From Fidelibacterota bacterium (GTDB lineage: Bacteria > Fidelibacterota > Fidelibacteria > Fidelibacterales > Fidelibacteraceae), in the NCBI GenBank assembly GCA_028718545.1, contig JAQULT010000005.1:1-51712 (forward strand): DNA of 51,712 nt, read 5' to 3'. The notes beneath the pieces were generated by a model. The model searched no databases and was not told the DNA's origin. It saw nothing but the letters and a program-made list of their open reading frames with translations. Both the position numbers and the translations under genes were made by a program. Shown piece after piece: positions 26,191 to 35,738 of this stretch (position 1 is its first letter; the number at the start of each line of letters is the position of its first letter).

Positions 26191-27210
26191 TTAAAGATGT
26201 AAACCCGAGTTCTTCCGCAAGAGTTGCAGGGCCAGGGTCATATCTTCAGGTAACGCGGCGCTTACCTGCAGGGGTTCACGGTTCAGGGGATGCCGGAAAT
26301 GCATTTCGGCGCAATGCAGGGCCTGGCGTTTCATGATATCCAGCAGTTCAACAGCCAGCCGGCGCCGCAGGGGTGTAAGTCCTTTGAGCCGCTGATTCCC
26401 GCCGCCGTACAGGGTATCGCCAAGAACCGGGTGTCCGGCATCGGATAAATGCACACGGATCTGATGCGTGCGGCCGGTCAGGATCTGCACGCGCAGGAAA
26501 CTGATAAAATCAAAGGACTCCAGCACTTCGTAACGGGTCTCGGCGGGCTTGCCGTCCCGTGGATCTTTGTAGGCCGCAAATTTCTGCCGTTCCCGCTTAT
26601 GCCTTCCTATCAATTTTGTAAAGGCGCCCCGTTCTTCCGCGAAAACGCCCCAGACCAGGACCAGATAGTATTTTTCGATATTGCGGAACTCAAAGGTTCG
26701 CGCCATGCGGTTGTGCGCAACATTGTTCTTTGCTGCAATAATGGCGCCGGAAGTATCTTTGTCCAGGCGGTGAACAATACCCGGCCGGTATTCCCCGCCG
26801 ACATCGGATAAGGTGGTACAGCGATGTGCCAGGGCATTGACCAGGGTCCCCGTACGGTTTCCCGACGCCGGATGCACAACCAGTCCGGGCGGTTTATTGA
26901 TCACAATTAGATCATCATCTTCATAAATGACATCCAATGGGATATTTTCGGCCTCCACTTCCAGCGGTACGAAACGCGGAATGCGTACGCTTATCATGTC
27001 ATGGGGACTTATTTTAAAAGAAGCTTTCAGGATCCCTTCACGATTGACGGTAATAAGTCCGCGACGGATCAGTTCCTGTACTTTCGAGCGCGAAATATCC
27101 TTGATGGATTCGGTGATAAAAGTATCGATTCGCATCGGTTTCTGTGCAGGGCGCACCGCGATGCAATACGTGTCAAAGGCATCTGTTTCGCTTAACAGTT
27201 TTTCGCTCAT
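26191..27210 (-). CDS. RluD/RluA-family 23S rRNA pseudouridine synthase
   Basis: 339 residues. An N-terminal S4 RNA-binding domain (about 25-85: RIDTFITESIKDISRSKVQELIRRGLITVN, quoted as RSKVQELIRRGLITVN) is followed by the catalytic domain. This has VINKPPGLVVHPA and the active-site motif HRLDKDTSG with Asp150, then GRTHQIRVHL near residue 240. It most likely converts uridines of helix 69 in 23S rRNA. The start overlaps the lspA stop by 4 bases; the lspA-rluD order is a common pair in many bacteria. Confidence 0.93.
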   Translation of the reverse strand: MSEKLLSETDAFDTYCIAVRPAQKPMRIDTFITESIKDISRSKVQELIRRGLITVNREGILKASFKISPHDMISVRIPRFVPLEVEAENIPLDVIYEDDDLIVINKPPGLVVHPASGNRTGTLVNALAHRCTTLSDVGGEYRPGIVHRLDKDTSGAIIAAKNNVAHNRMARTFEFRNIEKYYLVLVWGVFAEERGAFTKLIGRHKRERQKFAAYKDPRDGKPAETRYEVLESFDFISFLRVQILTGRTHQIRVHLSDAGHPVLGDTLYGGGNQRLKGLTPLRRRLAVELLDIMKRQALHCAEMHFRHPLNREPLQVSAALPEDMTLALQLLRKNSGLHL

Positions 27211-27767
27211 GATTTTTGGGGATCGGTCTTCCGGTTTTTCCGCCGGATCCGGATATCCTCGGAAAGCGTGAAGATCAGATAAAGAAAAACGCCGACCGTG
27301 ATACAGGAATCCGCGACATTGAAGATGGCAAAAGGATTAAAAGGCCAGAACCCAAGGTCCACCCTGATAAAATCCGTCACCATGCCAAAAGCAAAGCGGT
27401 CGATGGCATTTCCGATCGCTCCGGCAATGATCAGGGTAAATGCAAAAAAATTGACAATGCGTTCCGGGTTTTCACGGATAATGCGGTAAAAAAAATACAG
27501 AATGAACAGGAGGGCAAAAATCGAAACCCATTTCAGCATCGGAATGGGTATGCTAAAGGCCACACCCGTATTCTGCACATGGGTAAAGCTCAGCCACTTT
27601 CCCGCAACGGCAATGTCCTGCCACTCGTAATAGCGTTCCATGGGAAGCAGTTCGCGGATACGATGCTTGCTCCACTGATCGAGCCCGACCAGCGCGGCGA
27701 ATAAAAAGAGGCAAATCGGTATCAGGATCCGGTGTTTTTTACTTAAAGATTTCATAGTGGCTCTCAT
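27207..27767 (-). CDS. lspA: Lipoprotein signal peptidase (signal peptidase II)
   Basis: 186 residues, inner-membrane aspartyl protease that removes the signal peptide from lipidated prolipoproteins, such as the adaptor, oligopeptidase and 37242-37895 lipoproteins in this window. Four hydrophobic segments are visible. The catalytic pair are D123 (GNAIDRF) and D153 (FNVADS); other conserved blocks are LDQWSKH and VQNTGVAFS. A second ATG at 27755 is an equally likely start. It is slightly longer than E. coli LspA at the charged C-terminus. Confidence 0.95.
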   Translation of the reverse strand: MRATMKSLSKKHRILIPICLFLFAALVGLDQWSKHRIRELLPMERYYEWQDIAVAGKWLSFTHVQNTGVAFSIPIPMLKWVSIFALLFILYFFYRIIRENPERIVNFFAFTLIIAGAIGNAIDRFAFGMVTDFIRVDLGFWPFNPFAIFNVADSCITVGVFLYLIFTLSEDIRIRRKNRKTDPQKS

Positions 27768-27805
27768 TGTGTTAATCTATGATAAAAGCGCAAAAGGAAC
27801 AACAA

Positions 27806-28555
27806 TCAATTCATGAACACATCGGTATTGTCGCCGTACATGTCTTTCATCTCTTTTTCAAGAAGCCGGAAACAGGCGTCGGAAAGCTCCTGACGCTGCT
27901 CATAAGCATAATTCCGGGTTTCAATAGGAGGCAGGACCCGCAGCTCGATGTCGGAGGGATGGAATGCTTTTTTTCCGGGAGCCATCATTGCGCGTGCCCC
28001 CTTAATGGCTACGGGCAGAATGGGCCATCCGTGCTGAATTGCCATGACAAAGGCGCCGGACCGGAAAGGAGAAAGCAGGGTGTTTTTATAACGGCTGCCT
28101 TCCGGGAAGAACATCAGGGAGATGCCCTCTTTTTTCAAGAATTCAAATTGCTGGTTCAAATGTCCGATGGAACGACCCTTGCTCATATTGTCCACAAATA
28201 TAAAGCCCGAGCGCTTCATTGCGGGTCCGATGATAAAAGATTTTTCCAGTTCTTTTTTTGCCACCATGCGCATGGGCACGGGGATCTTTCCCAGCAGATA
28301 AAAAATATCTACGGTGCTTTCGTGGTTGGCAATGATAATGTAGGATTGCCCCGCTTTGATATTTTCCAGTCCCCGTATCTGCATTTTTCCCGGCATAGCC
28401 AGCAGCGCCCATTTTGCCCAGGAGCTGATAATGCGGTTAAAAAAGGAAATACGGCGGACAAAGAAGGAGCATAGGATCAGAAAACCGCCGAACAGGATAT
28501 TGCCCAGATAGACGTGAAAGTAAATAAAGATATTTCGAAGGAAATTCAGGATCAT
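27806..28555 (-). CDS. plsC: 1-acyl-sn-glycerol-3-phosphate acyltransferase (PlsC family)
   Basis: 249-residue membrane-associated enzyme adding the second acyl chain in phosphatidic acid synthesis. The N-terminal hydrophobic anchor is about residues 10-35. The HX4D catalytic motif is NHESTVD (H78, D83), the glycerol-phosphate-binding FVDNMSKGR is near residue 120, and FPEGSR is at 150-155. The ATG lies 3 bases past the serS stop, suggesting co-transcription. Other lyso-lipid acyltransferases share these motifs, so the acceptor is assigned by family frequency. Confidence 0.9.
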   Translation of the reverse strand: MILNFLRNIFIYFHVYLGNILFGGFLILCSFFVRRISFFNRIISSWAKWALLAMPGKMQIRGLENIKAGQSYIIIANHESTVDIFYLLGKIPVPMRMVAKKELEKSFIIGPAMKRSGFIFVDNMSKGRSIGHLNQQFEFLKKEGISLMFFPEGSRYKNTLLSPFRSGAFVMAIQHGWPILPVAIKGARAMMAPGKKAFHPSDIELRVLPPIETRNYAYEQRQELSDACFRLLEKEMKDMYGDNTDVFMN

Positions 28556-28558
28556 GGT

Positions 28559-29824
28559 TTAACTCCGGATCGTGTCGCTGCCGAAATAGGGATGCAGAAC
28601 AGCGGGAATGCGCAAGCTGCCGTCGGCCTGTTGATAGTGTTCGATCAACGCGATCATCAGACGGGGAGTGGCTACGCCGGATCCGTTTAAAGTATGGACA
28701 AAACGCATACCGTTTTCATCCCGGAAACGGATATTTGCGCGCCGCGCCTGAAAATCCTCAAAATTGCTGCAACTGGATACTTCCAGCCATTTTTTACTGC
28801 CGGCCGCCCAAAGTTCGATATCGCAGCAGCGCGCCGCGGCGAAGCTAAGATCCGCACTGCAGAGTTCCACGATCCGGTACGGCAGTCCCAGTTTCTGCAG
28901 TACCGTTTCGGCATGTCCGATCAGCTGTTTCCAGGCTTCATAGGAATGGTCCGGATGCACAAACTGCACCATCTCGACCTTATTGAACTGGTGCAGGCGC
29001 TGCAGTCCCCGCGTATCTTTCCCGTAGGAACCCGCTTCACGCCGGAAACAGCCGGAATAGGCCACATACCGGATCGGAAGTTCCGCCGCGTTCAGCACTT
29101 CATCGCGGTGAATATTGGTTACGGGAACTTCGGCGGTCGGGATCAGCCAAAGGTCGTCACCGTTAAGATAATACATATCTTCGGCCATTTTAGGAAGCTG
29201 GCCGGTCCCGGTTGCGGAAGCGGAATGGACCAGAAAAGGCGGAAATATTTCCGTATACCCGTGTTCGGTGCTGTGCAGATCCAGCATAAAATTGATCAGG
29301 GCACGTTCCAGACGGGCACCGTTGCCGGTATAGAGGGGAAAACCGCTGCCGGAAATTTTTGCGCCACGCTTCATGTCCAGCATATTCAGCTTTTCGGCGA
29401 TATCCAGATGGTCTTTGGGCTCAAAATCAAAAGCGGGAAGTTCGCCGTGGGAAGCGACAACAACATTGTCCGCCTCGCTTTTACCCGCAGGGGTTTGGGA
29501 CGAAGGCGGATTGGGAAGAGCCAGCAGCCGGTTCTGCAGCTCTTTCTGGATCTCTGCCAGGAGGGCATCTTTTTCACGGATGTCGGCACTGAGTTCCTGC
29601 ATATCGGATATTTCGGCGGAAGCATCTTCTTTATTGCGTTTTTTCCGGCTGATCAGTTCACTGACCGTATTGCGGCGGTATTTCATGTCATCTGTCTCTT
29701 TGCTTATCGCACGACGGCGCTCGTCAAGTTCCAGAATGGCCGCAAGGTCAACCTGCACGTTTTTAAGTGCCAGCCGTTTCCGGATTTCGGCCGGGTCTTC
29801 ACGCAAAACTTTGATATCGATCAT
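28559..29824 (-). CDS. serS: Seryl-tRNA synthetase
   Basis: 421 residues, the standard bacterial length. The N-terminal long coiled-coil arm (about 30-105, rich in Lys/Glu/Ser) binds the tRNA variable arm. The class-II catalytic core shows motif 2 (FRREAGSYGKDTRGLQRLHQ) and motif 3 (NGSGVATPRLMIALIEHYQ). An LIPTAEVPVTNIHRDEVL block provides serine-binding residues. It would also charge tRNA-Sec if the cell has one. A separate 555-codon plus-strand open frame over this gene is a shadow. Confidence 0.97.
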   Translation of the reverse strand: MIDIKVLREDPAEIRKRLALKNVQVDLAAILELDERRRAISKETDDMKYRRNTVSELISRKKRNKEDASAEISDMQELSADIREKDALLAEIQKELQNRLLALPNPPSSQTPAGKSEADNVVVASHGELPAFDFEPKDHLDIAEKLNMLDMKRGAKISGSGFPLYTGNGARLERALINFMLDLHSTEHGYTEIFPPFLVHSASATGTGQLPKMAEDMYYLNGDDLWLIPTAEVPVTNIHRDEVLNAAELPIRYVAYSGCFRREAGSYGKDTRGLQRLHQFNKVEMVQFVHPDHSYEAWKQLIGHAETVLQKLGLPYRIVELCSADLSFAAARCCDIELWAAGSKKWLEVSSCSNFEDFQARRANIRFRDENGMRFVHTLNGSGVATPRLMIALIEHYQQADGSLRIPAVLHPYFGSDTIRS

Positions 29825-29905
29825 ATACTTCCTTTTTTATCCGCATTGAAAATACAAAGGCGGAACAAAAATACCCATAAAAAAATCAAGACATCCTGCT
29901 CCGCA

Positions 29906-30979
29906 TCAATCCCGGATCGCTTTCTGCAGCACCTCCAGCAGCAAGCGGATATCCGATTCACGATGCCGGGAAGAAAGGGCAAAGCGGAAGTAGTCCTTTT
30001 TGCCCGGATAAGCGATCAGGGAAGGATAGATACCGGCATCGACCAGCACATTTTTCAGGGCTTCGCTTGTGTTCATGTCGGGCATGCTGATACTGATCAC
30101 CGGAGTGGGGATCGGCGGGACCGGATATCCCATGGCAAGGAGCGCTTTTTTGGTCTTGATGCACAGTTTCCGGAATCCGGCGATCATAGCACTGTTCGCG
30201 GCCAGATAGTCCAATGCGGCGATCGCGGCGGAAGCCAGGGGGAGGGAAAGTGCCGATGTCGTTCCGTAAGAACAGGTATTCCTTACCGGATCGATATAGC
30301 GTTTCGGGCCGGAAACGAATCCTCCGGCTGCACCGACGGCCTTGCCCAGGGATCCGCTTAGGATAATACGTTCGCTTTTCAGTCCGAAATGCTCCGCCGC
30401 GCCGCGCCCGTGTTTACCCAGGATACCCAGCGCGTGCGCCTCATCGACGACCAGCATTCCATTATAACGTTCTGCCAGGCTGAGATATTCCGGAAGCGGC
30501 GGCAGGCTGCCGTAAACACCGTCACTGACGATCAGCGGGCGTTTTTCGTTCCAGGCGATCTCGGCGCCCAGTTCTTCCGGGTCCGGCGGGATCGCGATCC
30601 TGGGCAACCCGCTCATCCGGATAGCAGTCTTCAGGCTGGGATGGCACTCGGGATGAAAATAACAAAGAAAATCTTCTGTTGACAGTGCTTCGAACAGCGC
30701 AAGATTGGCAAGGTATCCTGCGGGCAAAACACTGCTGTCTTCCGTGCCGAGAAAGCTGCTTAAGCGCGCTTCGAGCGCGAGATGCAGGGGATGGGTACCG
30801 GTGGTAATGCGTGCCCCGCCGGAACTTAATCCGTGGCGATGCAGGGTCTCTTCCGCTGCCCGCAGGATCGCGGGATCCCGGGACAGGCGGTGATAGTCGT
30901 AACCGCCGAAAAAAAGATAGTCCCTGCCTTCCCAAACGACATGCAGCGGATCGCTGGCCTGCAGTACCGGAATTTTCAT
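29906..30979 (-). CDS. AONS-family PLP acyltransferase (8-amino-7-oxononanoate synthase / glycine C-acetyltransferase type)
   Basis: 357 residues of the alpha-oxoamine synthase family, which condense an amino acid with an acyl-CoA and release CO2. Features are GGYDYHRLSRDP near the N-terminus (normally NYLGLA), SSGGARITTGTHPLHLALE, VVDEAHALG with D179 and H182 for PLP, and the Schiff-base lysine K213 in SGSLGKAVGAAGG. It is shorter than typical BioF/Kbl (about 390-400). No other biotin, threonine or sphingolipid genes are nearby, so BioF, Kbl and a serine-palmitoyltransferase-like role all remain possible. The gap of 145 bases to the divergent gene at 31125 holds the promoters of both. Confidence 0.82.
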   Translation of the reverse strand: MKIPVLQASDPLHVVWEGRDYLFFGGYDYHRLSRDPAILRAAEETLHRHGLSSGGARITTGTHPLHLALEARLSSFLGTEDSSVLPAGYLANLALFEALSTEDFLCYFHPECHPSLKTAIRMSGLPRIAIPPDPEELGAEIAWNEKRPLIVSDGVYGSLPPLPEYLSLAERYNGMLVVDEAHALGILGKHGRGAAEHFGLKSERIILSGSLGKAVGAAGGFVSGPKRYIDPVRNTCSYGTTSALSLPLASAAIAALDYLAANSAMIAGFRKLCIKTKKALLAMGYPVPPIPTPVISISMPDMNTSEALKNVLVDAGIYPSLIAYPGKKDYFRFALSSRHRESDIRLLLEVLQKAIRD

Positions 30980-31124
30980 GCCTTGCTCCTTACCCTATGA
31001 TCCTGTTGAATATACGATTTTCCATAAAATCCACTCAAGTATTTTTATGCTTTTTCCTAAAATCTGTTATTTGTTTCTTTTTTTAAAATGTATACATTAT
31101 TCCGTATAAGCAGAAAGGTGAACG

Positions 31125-31724
31125 ATGGAAATCTTTGAATCGATACCTCCGCATATCATGCAGTTTGTGATCATTCCCCTGCTGATCATGCTGGCACGCA
31201 TCTGCGATGTGACCATCGGAACGATCCGCATCATTTTTGTGTCCCGCGGAATGCGGCTTCTTGCCTCGGTCATGGGCTTTATCGAAGTCCTGATCTGGAT
31301 CATTGTCGTTTCCCGGATCATCACTGACATTGGGGGATGGATCAACTATCTTGCCTATGCTGCCGGTTTTGCAATCGGCAACTTTGTCGGTATCACACTT
31401 GAAAACCGGCTGGCAATGGGCATGGTCGCCTTGCGGGTGATTACCAATAAACCGGCCGACGAACTGATCGACCACCTCAAGCAGGAATACCACGGTGTCA
31501 CGAGTATTGCCGCCCGCGGAGTCAGCGGCGATGTGCGCCTGGTCTTTGCCGTGATCAAGCGCAAGGATATTCCTTATTTCCTCAAGATCGTCAACAGTTA
31601 TAATCCTAAAGCCTATGTTTCCATTGAAGATGTGCGCACACTGAGCAAGACGCATCAGCCGCCGGAAGCCGTCAACGGCAAATCCTTTACCCACCGAATG
31701 CGCTCTTCATTAAAACGTAAATAA
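31125..31724 (+). CDS. UPF0316 membrane protein (DUF5698-DUF2179)
   Basis: 199 residues. Three hydrophobic segments occupy about residues 12-100: PHIMQFVIIPLLIMLARI, GFIEVLIWIIVVSRII and YLAYAAGFAIGNFVGI. They are followed by a soluble C-terminal DUF2179 domain of about 75 residues (MVALRVITNKPADELIDHL...DIPYFLKIVNSYNPKAYVSIEDV, in pieces). The family is widespread and uncharacterised. DUF2179 resembles small ligand-binding ACT-like folds, so a membrane sensor or channel is conceivable but unproven. An SD (gaaagg) precedes the ATG. The oligopeptidase gene follows on the same strand. Confidence 0.85.
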   Translation: MEIFESIPPHIMQFVIIPLLIMLARICDVTIGTIRIIFVSRGMRLLASVMGFIEVLIWIIVVSRIITDIGGWINYLAYAAGFAIGNFVGITLENRLAMGMVALRVITNKPADELIDHLKQEYHGVTSIAARGVSGDVRLVFAVIKRKDIPYFLKIVNSYNPKAYVSIEDVRTLSKTHQPPEAVNGKSFTHRMRSSLKRK

Positions 31725-31743
31725 ATTAGGAATGGAGTCCAAA

Positions 31744-33843
31744 ATGATACGGAAACTTCATCTTTTAAAGCTATTGCCGCTATTGCTGCTCCTGGCGGCA
31801 TGCGGTGGCAAGGCGCCGGAAGCGCCGCTTGCCAAACAGATTGACAAAGCGCTGATCATTCACGACCAAACCCGGATCGACCCCTATTACTGGCTAAATG
31901 AACGTGAAAATCCGGAAGTCATCGCCTACCTGAAAGCCGAGAACGCCTACACGGAAAAGATGATGAAGGATACCCGGAAACTGCAGAAAAAATTGTACGA
32001 GGAAATGCTCGGCCGCATCCGGCAGGAAGATGTTTCCGTGCCCTACCGCATGAACGGTTATTTGTATTACGAGCGTTACGAAAAGGGCAGGGAATACCCT
32101 GTCTATTGCAGAAAAACCGATGAGAATGCTCCGGAAGAGATCCTGCTGGACGTAAATGTCCTGGCAGAGGGCTACGCCTACTACCAGGTTTCCGGTCTCT
32201 ATGTTTCCCCGGATAACAAATTGCTGGCCTTTGGCGAGGATACGCTGAGCCGCCGACAGTATACCCTGCGTTTTCTGGACCTGAAAAGCGGAGAATTTTT
32301 ACCCGACCGCATTCCCAACACGCCCGGCGGTCTTGCCTGGGCGAATGACAACAAGACGGTCTTTTACAATACCAAGGACGAAACCTTGCGGCCCTACCGG
32401 ACCTGGCGGCACGTTCTCGGGACTGCCGTAGAAAACGACGAGCTGGTCTATGAGGAAAAAGAGAATACCTATTATCACGAGGTTTACCGCTCCCGCAGCG
32501 GACGTTACATTATGCTGACCTCGCAATCGACACTGACCACCGAATACCAGTTCATTGATGCCGATATGCCCCGTACGGATCCGCGTATGGTGCAAAAACG
32601 CGTACGCGGCATGGAATACCACCCGGTGGATGTGGGCAGTGTGTTTTACATTCTTACGAACTACCGGGCAAAGAATTACAAGCTGGTCGCCGCAGCGATC
32701 AATGCCGCCGAACGGAAAAACTGGAAGGACATTGTTCCGCACCGCGAAGATGTTTTACTCGAGCGGGTTGAATTTTTCAAGGACCGCTATGTCCTCCAGG
32801 AACGCAGTCAGGCGCAGCCGCGTCTGCGTATCCTGAGCTACGACGGGAAGGACGATACCTATATCCGCTTTGACGAAGAGGTCTATGATGTCTTTATCGG
32901 AGTAAACCGGGAATTTCATGCGCGGGAACTGCGCTTTGTCTATGAATCCATGACAACACCGGCCTCCACCTATGATCAGGACCTGATCAGCGGTGAACGT
33001 GTGCTCCGGAAACAGCGGGAGGTGCTGGGGGATTTTGATCCGGCCGACTACGAGACAAAACGCCTTTGGGCGGACGCTCGGGACGGCGTGAAGATCCCGC
33101 TTTCGCTTGTCTGTAGAAAAGGAACAGCCCTGGACGGCAGCGCTCCGTTGGTCCTCTACGGCTACGGATCCTACGGGATCAATATGGATCCCTACTTCAG
33201 TTCGGTACGTCTCTCGCTGCTGGACCGCGGTTTTATTTATGTCATTGCCCATATCCGCGGCGGACAGGAAATGGGACGCTACTGGTACGAAGACGGGAAA
33301 CTGCTGAAAAAAATGAACAGTTTTACAGATTTTATTGACTGTGCGGATTATCTGGTCAAAATCAATTACGCCCGCTACGATAAAATGGTTGCAGTGGGCG
33401 GCAGTGCCGGCGGATTGCTGGTCGGCGCCGTCGCCAATATGGCTCCGGAAAAGTTTGCCGCTATCGTTGCACAGGTCCCCTTTGTGGATGTACTGACCAC
33501 CATGCTGGATGAAAGCATCCCCTTAACGACCAGCGAATATGATGAATGGGGAAATCCGAACAACAAAGAGTATTACGATTACATGCTGCAGTATTCCCCC
33601 TATGACAACGTCAAGGCGCAGCATTACCCGCATATGCTGGTAACAACCGGATTGCACGATTCGCAGGTACAGTACTGGGAGCCGGCAAAATGGACTGCAA
33701 AACTGCGCAGGACAAAGCTGGACGATAAACTGCTTTTACTGAAGACCGAAATGGACTACGGTCACGGCGGTGCATCGGGACGTTTCCAGGTGTACAAAGA
33801 GATCGCATTTGAGTATGCCTTTATTCTGAAAGTCCTGCAATAA
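31744..33843 (+). CDS. Oligopeptidase B-like serine peptidase (S9A), lipoprotein
   Basis: About 699 residues. The start at 31744 is chosen because ggag lies 6-7 bases upstream and the protein then begins with a lipoprotein signal MIRKLHLLKLLPLLLLLAAC (an ATG at 31732 lacks an SD). The N-terminal part opens with DPYYWLNERENPEVIAYLKAE, typical of prolyl oligopeptidase family proteins, followed by a seven-bladed propeller. The C-terminal alpha/beta-hydrolase has Ser554 (GGSAGG), Asp639 (GLHDSQV) and His674 (GHGGASG). It cleaves short peptides, usually after Arg/Lys in the OpdB group. Membrane anchoring implies a periplasmic or outer-membrane location, unlike cytoplasmic E. coli OpdB. It should be processed by LspA. 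Confidence 0.92.
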   Translation: MIRKLHLLKLLPLLLLLAACGGKAPEAPLAKQIDKALIIHDQTRIDPYYWLNERENPEVIAYLKAENAYTEKMMKDTRKLQKKLYEEMLGRIRQEDVSVPYRMNGYLYYERYEKGREYPVYCRKTDENAPEEILLDVNVLAEGYAYYQVSGLYVSPDNKLLAFGEDTLSRRQYTLRFLDLKSGEFLPDRIPNTPGGLAWANDNKTVFYNTKDETLRPYRTWRHVLGTAVENDELVYEEKENTYYHEVYRSRSGRYIMLTSQSTLTTEYQFIDADMPRTDPRMVQKRVRGMEYHPVDVGSVFYILTNYRAKNYKLVAAAINAAERKNWKDIVPHREDVLLERVEFFKDRYVLQERSQAQPRLRILSYDGKDDTYIRFDEEVYDVFIGVNREFHARELRFVYESMTTPASTYDQDLISGERVLRKQREVLGDFDPADYETKRLWADARDGVKIPLSLVCRKGTALDGSAPLVLYGYGSYGINMDPYFSSVRLSLLDRGFIYVIAHIRGGQEMGRYWYEDGKLLKKMNSFTDFIDCADYLVKINYARYDKMVAVGGSAGGLLVGAVANMAPEKFAAIVAQVPFVDVLTTMLDESIPLTTSEYDEWGNPNNKEYYDYMLQYSPYDNVKAQHYPHMLVTTGLHDSQVQYWEPAKWTAKLRRTKLDDKLLLLKTEMDYGHGGASGRFQVYKEIAFEYAFILKVLQ

Positions 33844-33953
33844 GAAAGATCGGCAGATTTTCGCCAAATCCTTTACACTTAGCCGTTTATCGCTGAGAAA
33901 ATGCTTTTCTTTTCGGTCAAATTCCCGTAATCTATGGAAAAAGCGAGTGATGT

Positions 33954-34592
33954 ATGTGTTTTTATCTGTCCATGAGCAAAGACGCCCAGACCCTGAAAAA
34001 TCGTTTCAAGGCTGAATTTCCCCGTGAACACGACTTTGTCCCCGCCGGAGAATTCAACGGATTTGCACATCCGGAACTGCCGGTCATCTCCCAGGATCAT
34101 CCGGAACGTCTCTCGCTTTTCCGCTGGGGACTGGTACCGGCTTGGGTGAACGATCCGGACCGCGCCAAGGTATTTCGCAGCCGCACCCTGAATGCACGCT
34201 CCGAAACCGCATTCAACCTTCCTTCCTACCGGATGCCCATCCGCCAGCAACGCTGCCTGATACCGGCGGATGCATTTTACGAATGGGAACATCAGGGCAA
34301 GAACAAGATCAAGTACCGGATCCGATGTAAGGAACCCGTCTTTTGCTTCGCGGGTGTCTGGGATCTGTGGACCGATCCGGTTACGCATCAGATCTGGCAG
34401 GGATTTAGTATCCTGACAACACCCGCCAATCCGCTGATAGCACGGATCCACAACAGCCGCCAGCGCATGCCCCTGATCCTGCCGAAGAAAAAAGAAGAGG
34501 AATGGTTGGATTCGGAACGTAAAACGCCCCGTGACCTGCAAGACCTGCTGACCCCCTTTAACGAAAAAGAAATGTCCGCCGAACGTCTCTGA
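33954..34592 (+). CDS. SRAP-domain protein (YedK/HMCES, abasic-site DNA-protein crosslinker)
   Basis: 212 residues of the SOS-response-associated peptidase family, which covalently shields abasic sites in single-stranded DNA through Cys2. Cys2 is present immediately after Met1 (MCFYLS). Other landmarks are NARSETAF (DNA contact), the active-site Glu in DAFYEW, and ARIHNSRQRMPLIL, where the family usually reads HxRMP. The usual GR after MC (MCGR) is replaced by FY, a variation seen in divergent members. The gene is alone, 110 bases after the oligopeptidase gene. Confidence 0.9.
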   Translation: MCFYLSMSKDAQTLKNRFKAEFPREHDFVPAGEFNGFAHPELPVISQDHPERLSLFRWGLVPAWVNDPDRAKVFRSRTLNARSETAFNLPSYRMPIRQQRCLIPADAFYEWEHQGKNKIKYRIRCKEPVFCFAGVWDLWTDPVTHQIWQGFSILTTPANPLIARIHNSRQRMPLILPKKKEEEWLDSERKTPRDLQDLLTPFNEKEMSAERL

Positions 34593-34742
34593 ATTTCCCC
34601 TTATCACGATTCCGCAGGACAGAACCCCAAAAATTCAAAGATAGAAAAAAGGAACCGGATAGATGCTGTTTATTCAGTTCCTTCAAGTATGGGAATAATG
34701 TTTTTCTTCCTCAATCCCGGAATATTTTGTACTTAATGCGGA

Positions 34743-35264
34743 TCAGGGCCTGTGGCCCGGGTTTGTTCCGCCGTTATTGCCGCTGCCCTGGCCGGGACGG
34801 TTCCCGGGATTGTTTTTCCCGGCATTCGGATTGGCGCGCTGTTGTATGAACTCGCGTTTCAAGTCCTTACGGAATTCTTTTTCAAAGAACTGCATACGCG
34901 TTACCTGGCCGGGTGAAAGGACCTGGCCGCTGCGGTTCATAAACTGTGTTTTCAGCTGAGCGCGCTGCTGCTCAAAACGATTTACCTGTTCCATAATTCC
35001 TTTAAGATCTTCATCACTGATCTGGTTCTTTTTGGCTCGGTCTTTAATAGATTCGTATAAACGGTTTTCCTGTTCGGCGATTCCGGCGATCTCTTTTTCA
35101 TACTGCCGCAGCAGCGGGAAAAAGACCTCCGCCTGTTCCGGGGTCAGATCCAGGAATTCGGACATTTTGTAAATGCGGTAATTTTCAACATTACTGATGT
35201 CCTGGGCAAAGATAAGCCCGGTAAATGAAAGGATGATCAAAACGGATAAAACGATTTTTTTCAT
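34743..35264 (-). CDS. Spy/CpxP-like periplasmic protein
   Basis: 173 residues with a signal peptide (MKKIVLSVLIILSFTGLIFAQ). A helical, highly charged body carries an LTPEQAEVFFPLLRQYEKE motif near residue 40 and LSPGQVTRMQFFEKEFRKDL near 115, both in the style of the LTxxQ motifs of Spy/CpxP. It ends in a low-complexity Asn/Gly/Pro tail of about 30 residues (NPNAGKNNPGNRPGQG). Such proteins in FCB sigma-factor operons are thought to act as periplasmic chaperones or stress sensors. It lies 9 bases after the anti-sigma gene, as third gene of the operon. Confidence 0.75.
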   Translation of the reverse strand: MKKIVLSVLIILSFTGLIFAQDISNVENYRIYKMSEFLDLTPEQAEVFFPLLRQYEKEIAGIAEQENRLYESIKDRAKKNQISDEDLKGIMEQVNRFEQQRAQLKTQFMNRSGQVLSPGQVTRMQFFEKEFRKDLKREFIQQRANPNAGKNNPGNRPGQGSGNNGGTNPGHRP

Positions 35265-35273
35265 GGCTACACC

Positions 35274-35738
35274 TTAAAATGCTATTTCATTCAGAGTTTG
35301 CATTGGTTCATTTTCGATTAAATATAAAATAACCTCGTCTTCGCTTAAGGCCATTCCGCGACTCAGATCGACCGCCAGCATGGCTTCCAGCGTTTCGTCC
35401 TCATAATAAGTATAAAGCTCGTTAGCGGCGTTCCGGGACTGCAGCAGCGGGGTCAGGATCAGGGTTAGGATCAAAATGGCCGCCAGGGCAAGGGCATAGG
35501 CGAGCGGACGTCTTGCCTGCATATTCCGGATTCGGCGGATCAGAGAAATGCGCGCAGGAATATTTTCGATCACAGAAGTGTCCGGAAAGGCGTTCTGCAT
35601 TTCTCCGCGGAGTTGTTTTACTAATTCCAGTTCGGCCCGGCATGTATCGCACAGGGAAATGTGTTCCCGGACTTCCGGATATTTTTCCGGGTCGCGGAGC
35701 AGGTCGGGAATAAGGAGTTTGACTTTGTTACAATTCAT
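35274..35738 (-). CDS. Putative anti-sigma factor (zinc-finger, single-pass membrane)
   Basis: 154 residues. The N-terminal cytoplasmic part carries a zinc-binding anti-sigma (ZAS)-like H-x3-C-x2-C pattern (REHISLCDTCRAELELV), preceded by MNCNKVKLLIPDLL. One membrane helix lies at about residues 80-100 (LAYALALAAILILTLILTPLL) and a short acidic periplasmic tail follows. It should hold the sigma factor encoded just upstream; the start overlaps that gene's stop by ATGA, the usual coupled arrangement. Confidence 0.82.
   Translation of the reverse strand: MNCNKVKLLIPDLLRDPEKYPEVREHISLCDTCRAELELVKQLRGEMQNAFPDTSVIENIPARISLIRRIRNMQARRPLAYALALAAILILTLILTPLLQSRNAANELYTYYEDETLEAMLAVDLSRGMALSEDEVILYLIENEPMQTLNEIAF

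Noticed and set aside
28694..30361. 555-codon plus-strand frame opposite serS and the AONS-family gene
   Set aside because: It spans two real genes and their gap, has no ribosome-binding site and no recognisable motif; typical antisense shadow in moderately GC-rich DNA.
34593..34742. Terminator in the gap between the SRAP and Spy-like genes
   Set aside because: An aaggaac/gttcctt inverted repeat is present (about 34650-34683), but the loop is long and no T-run follows, so I did not call it.
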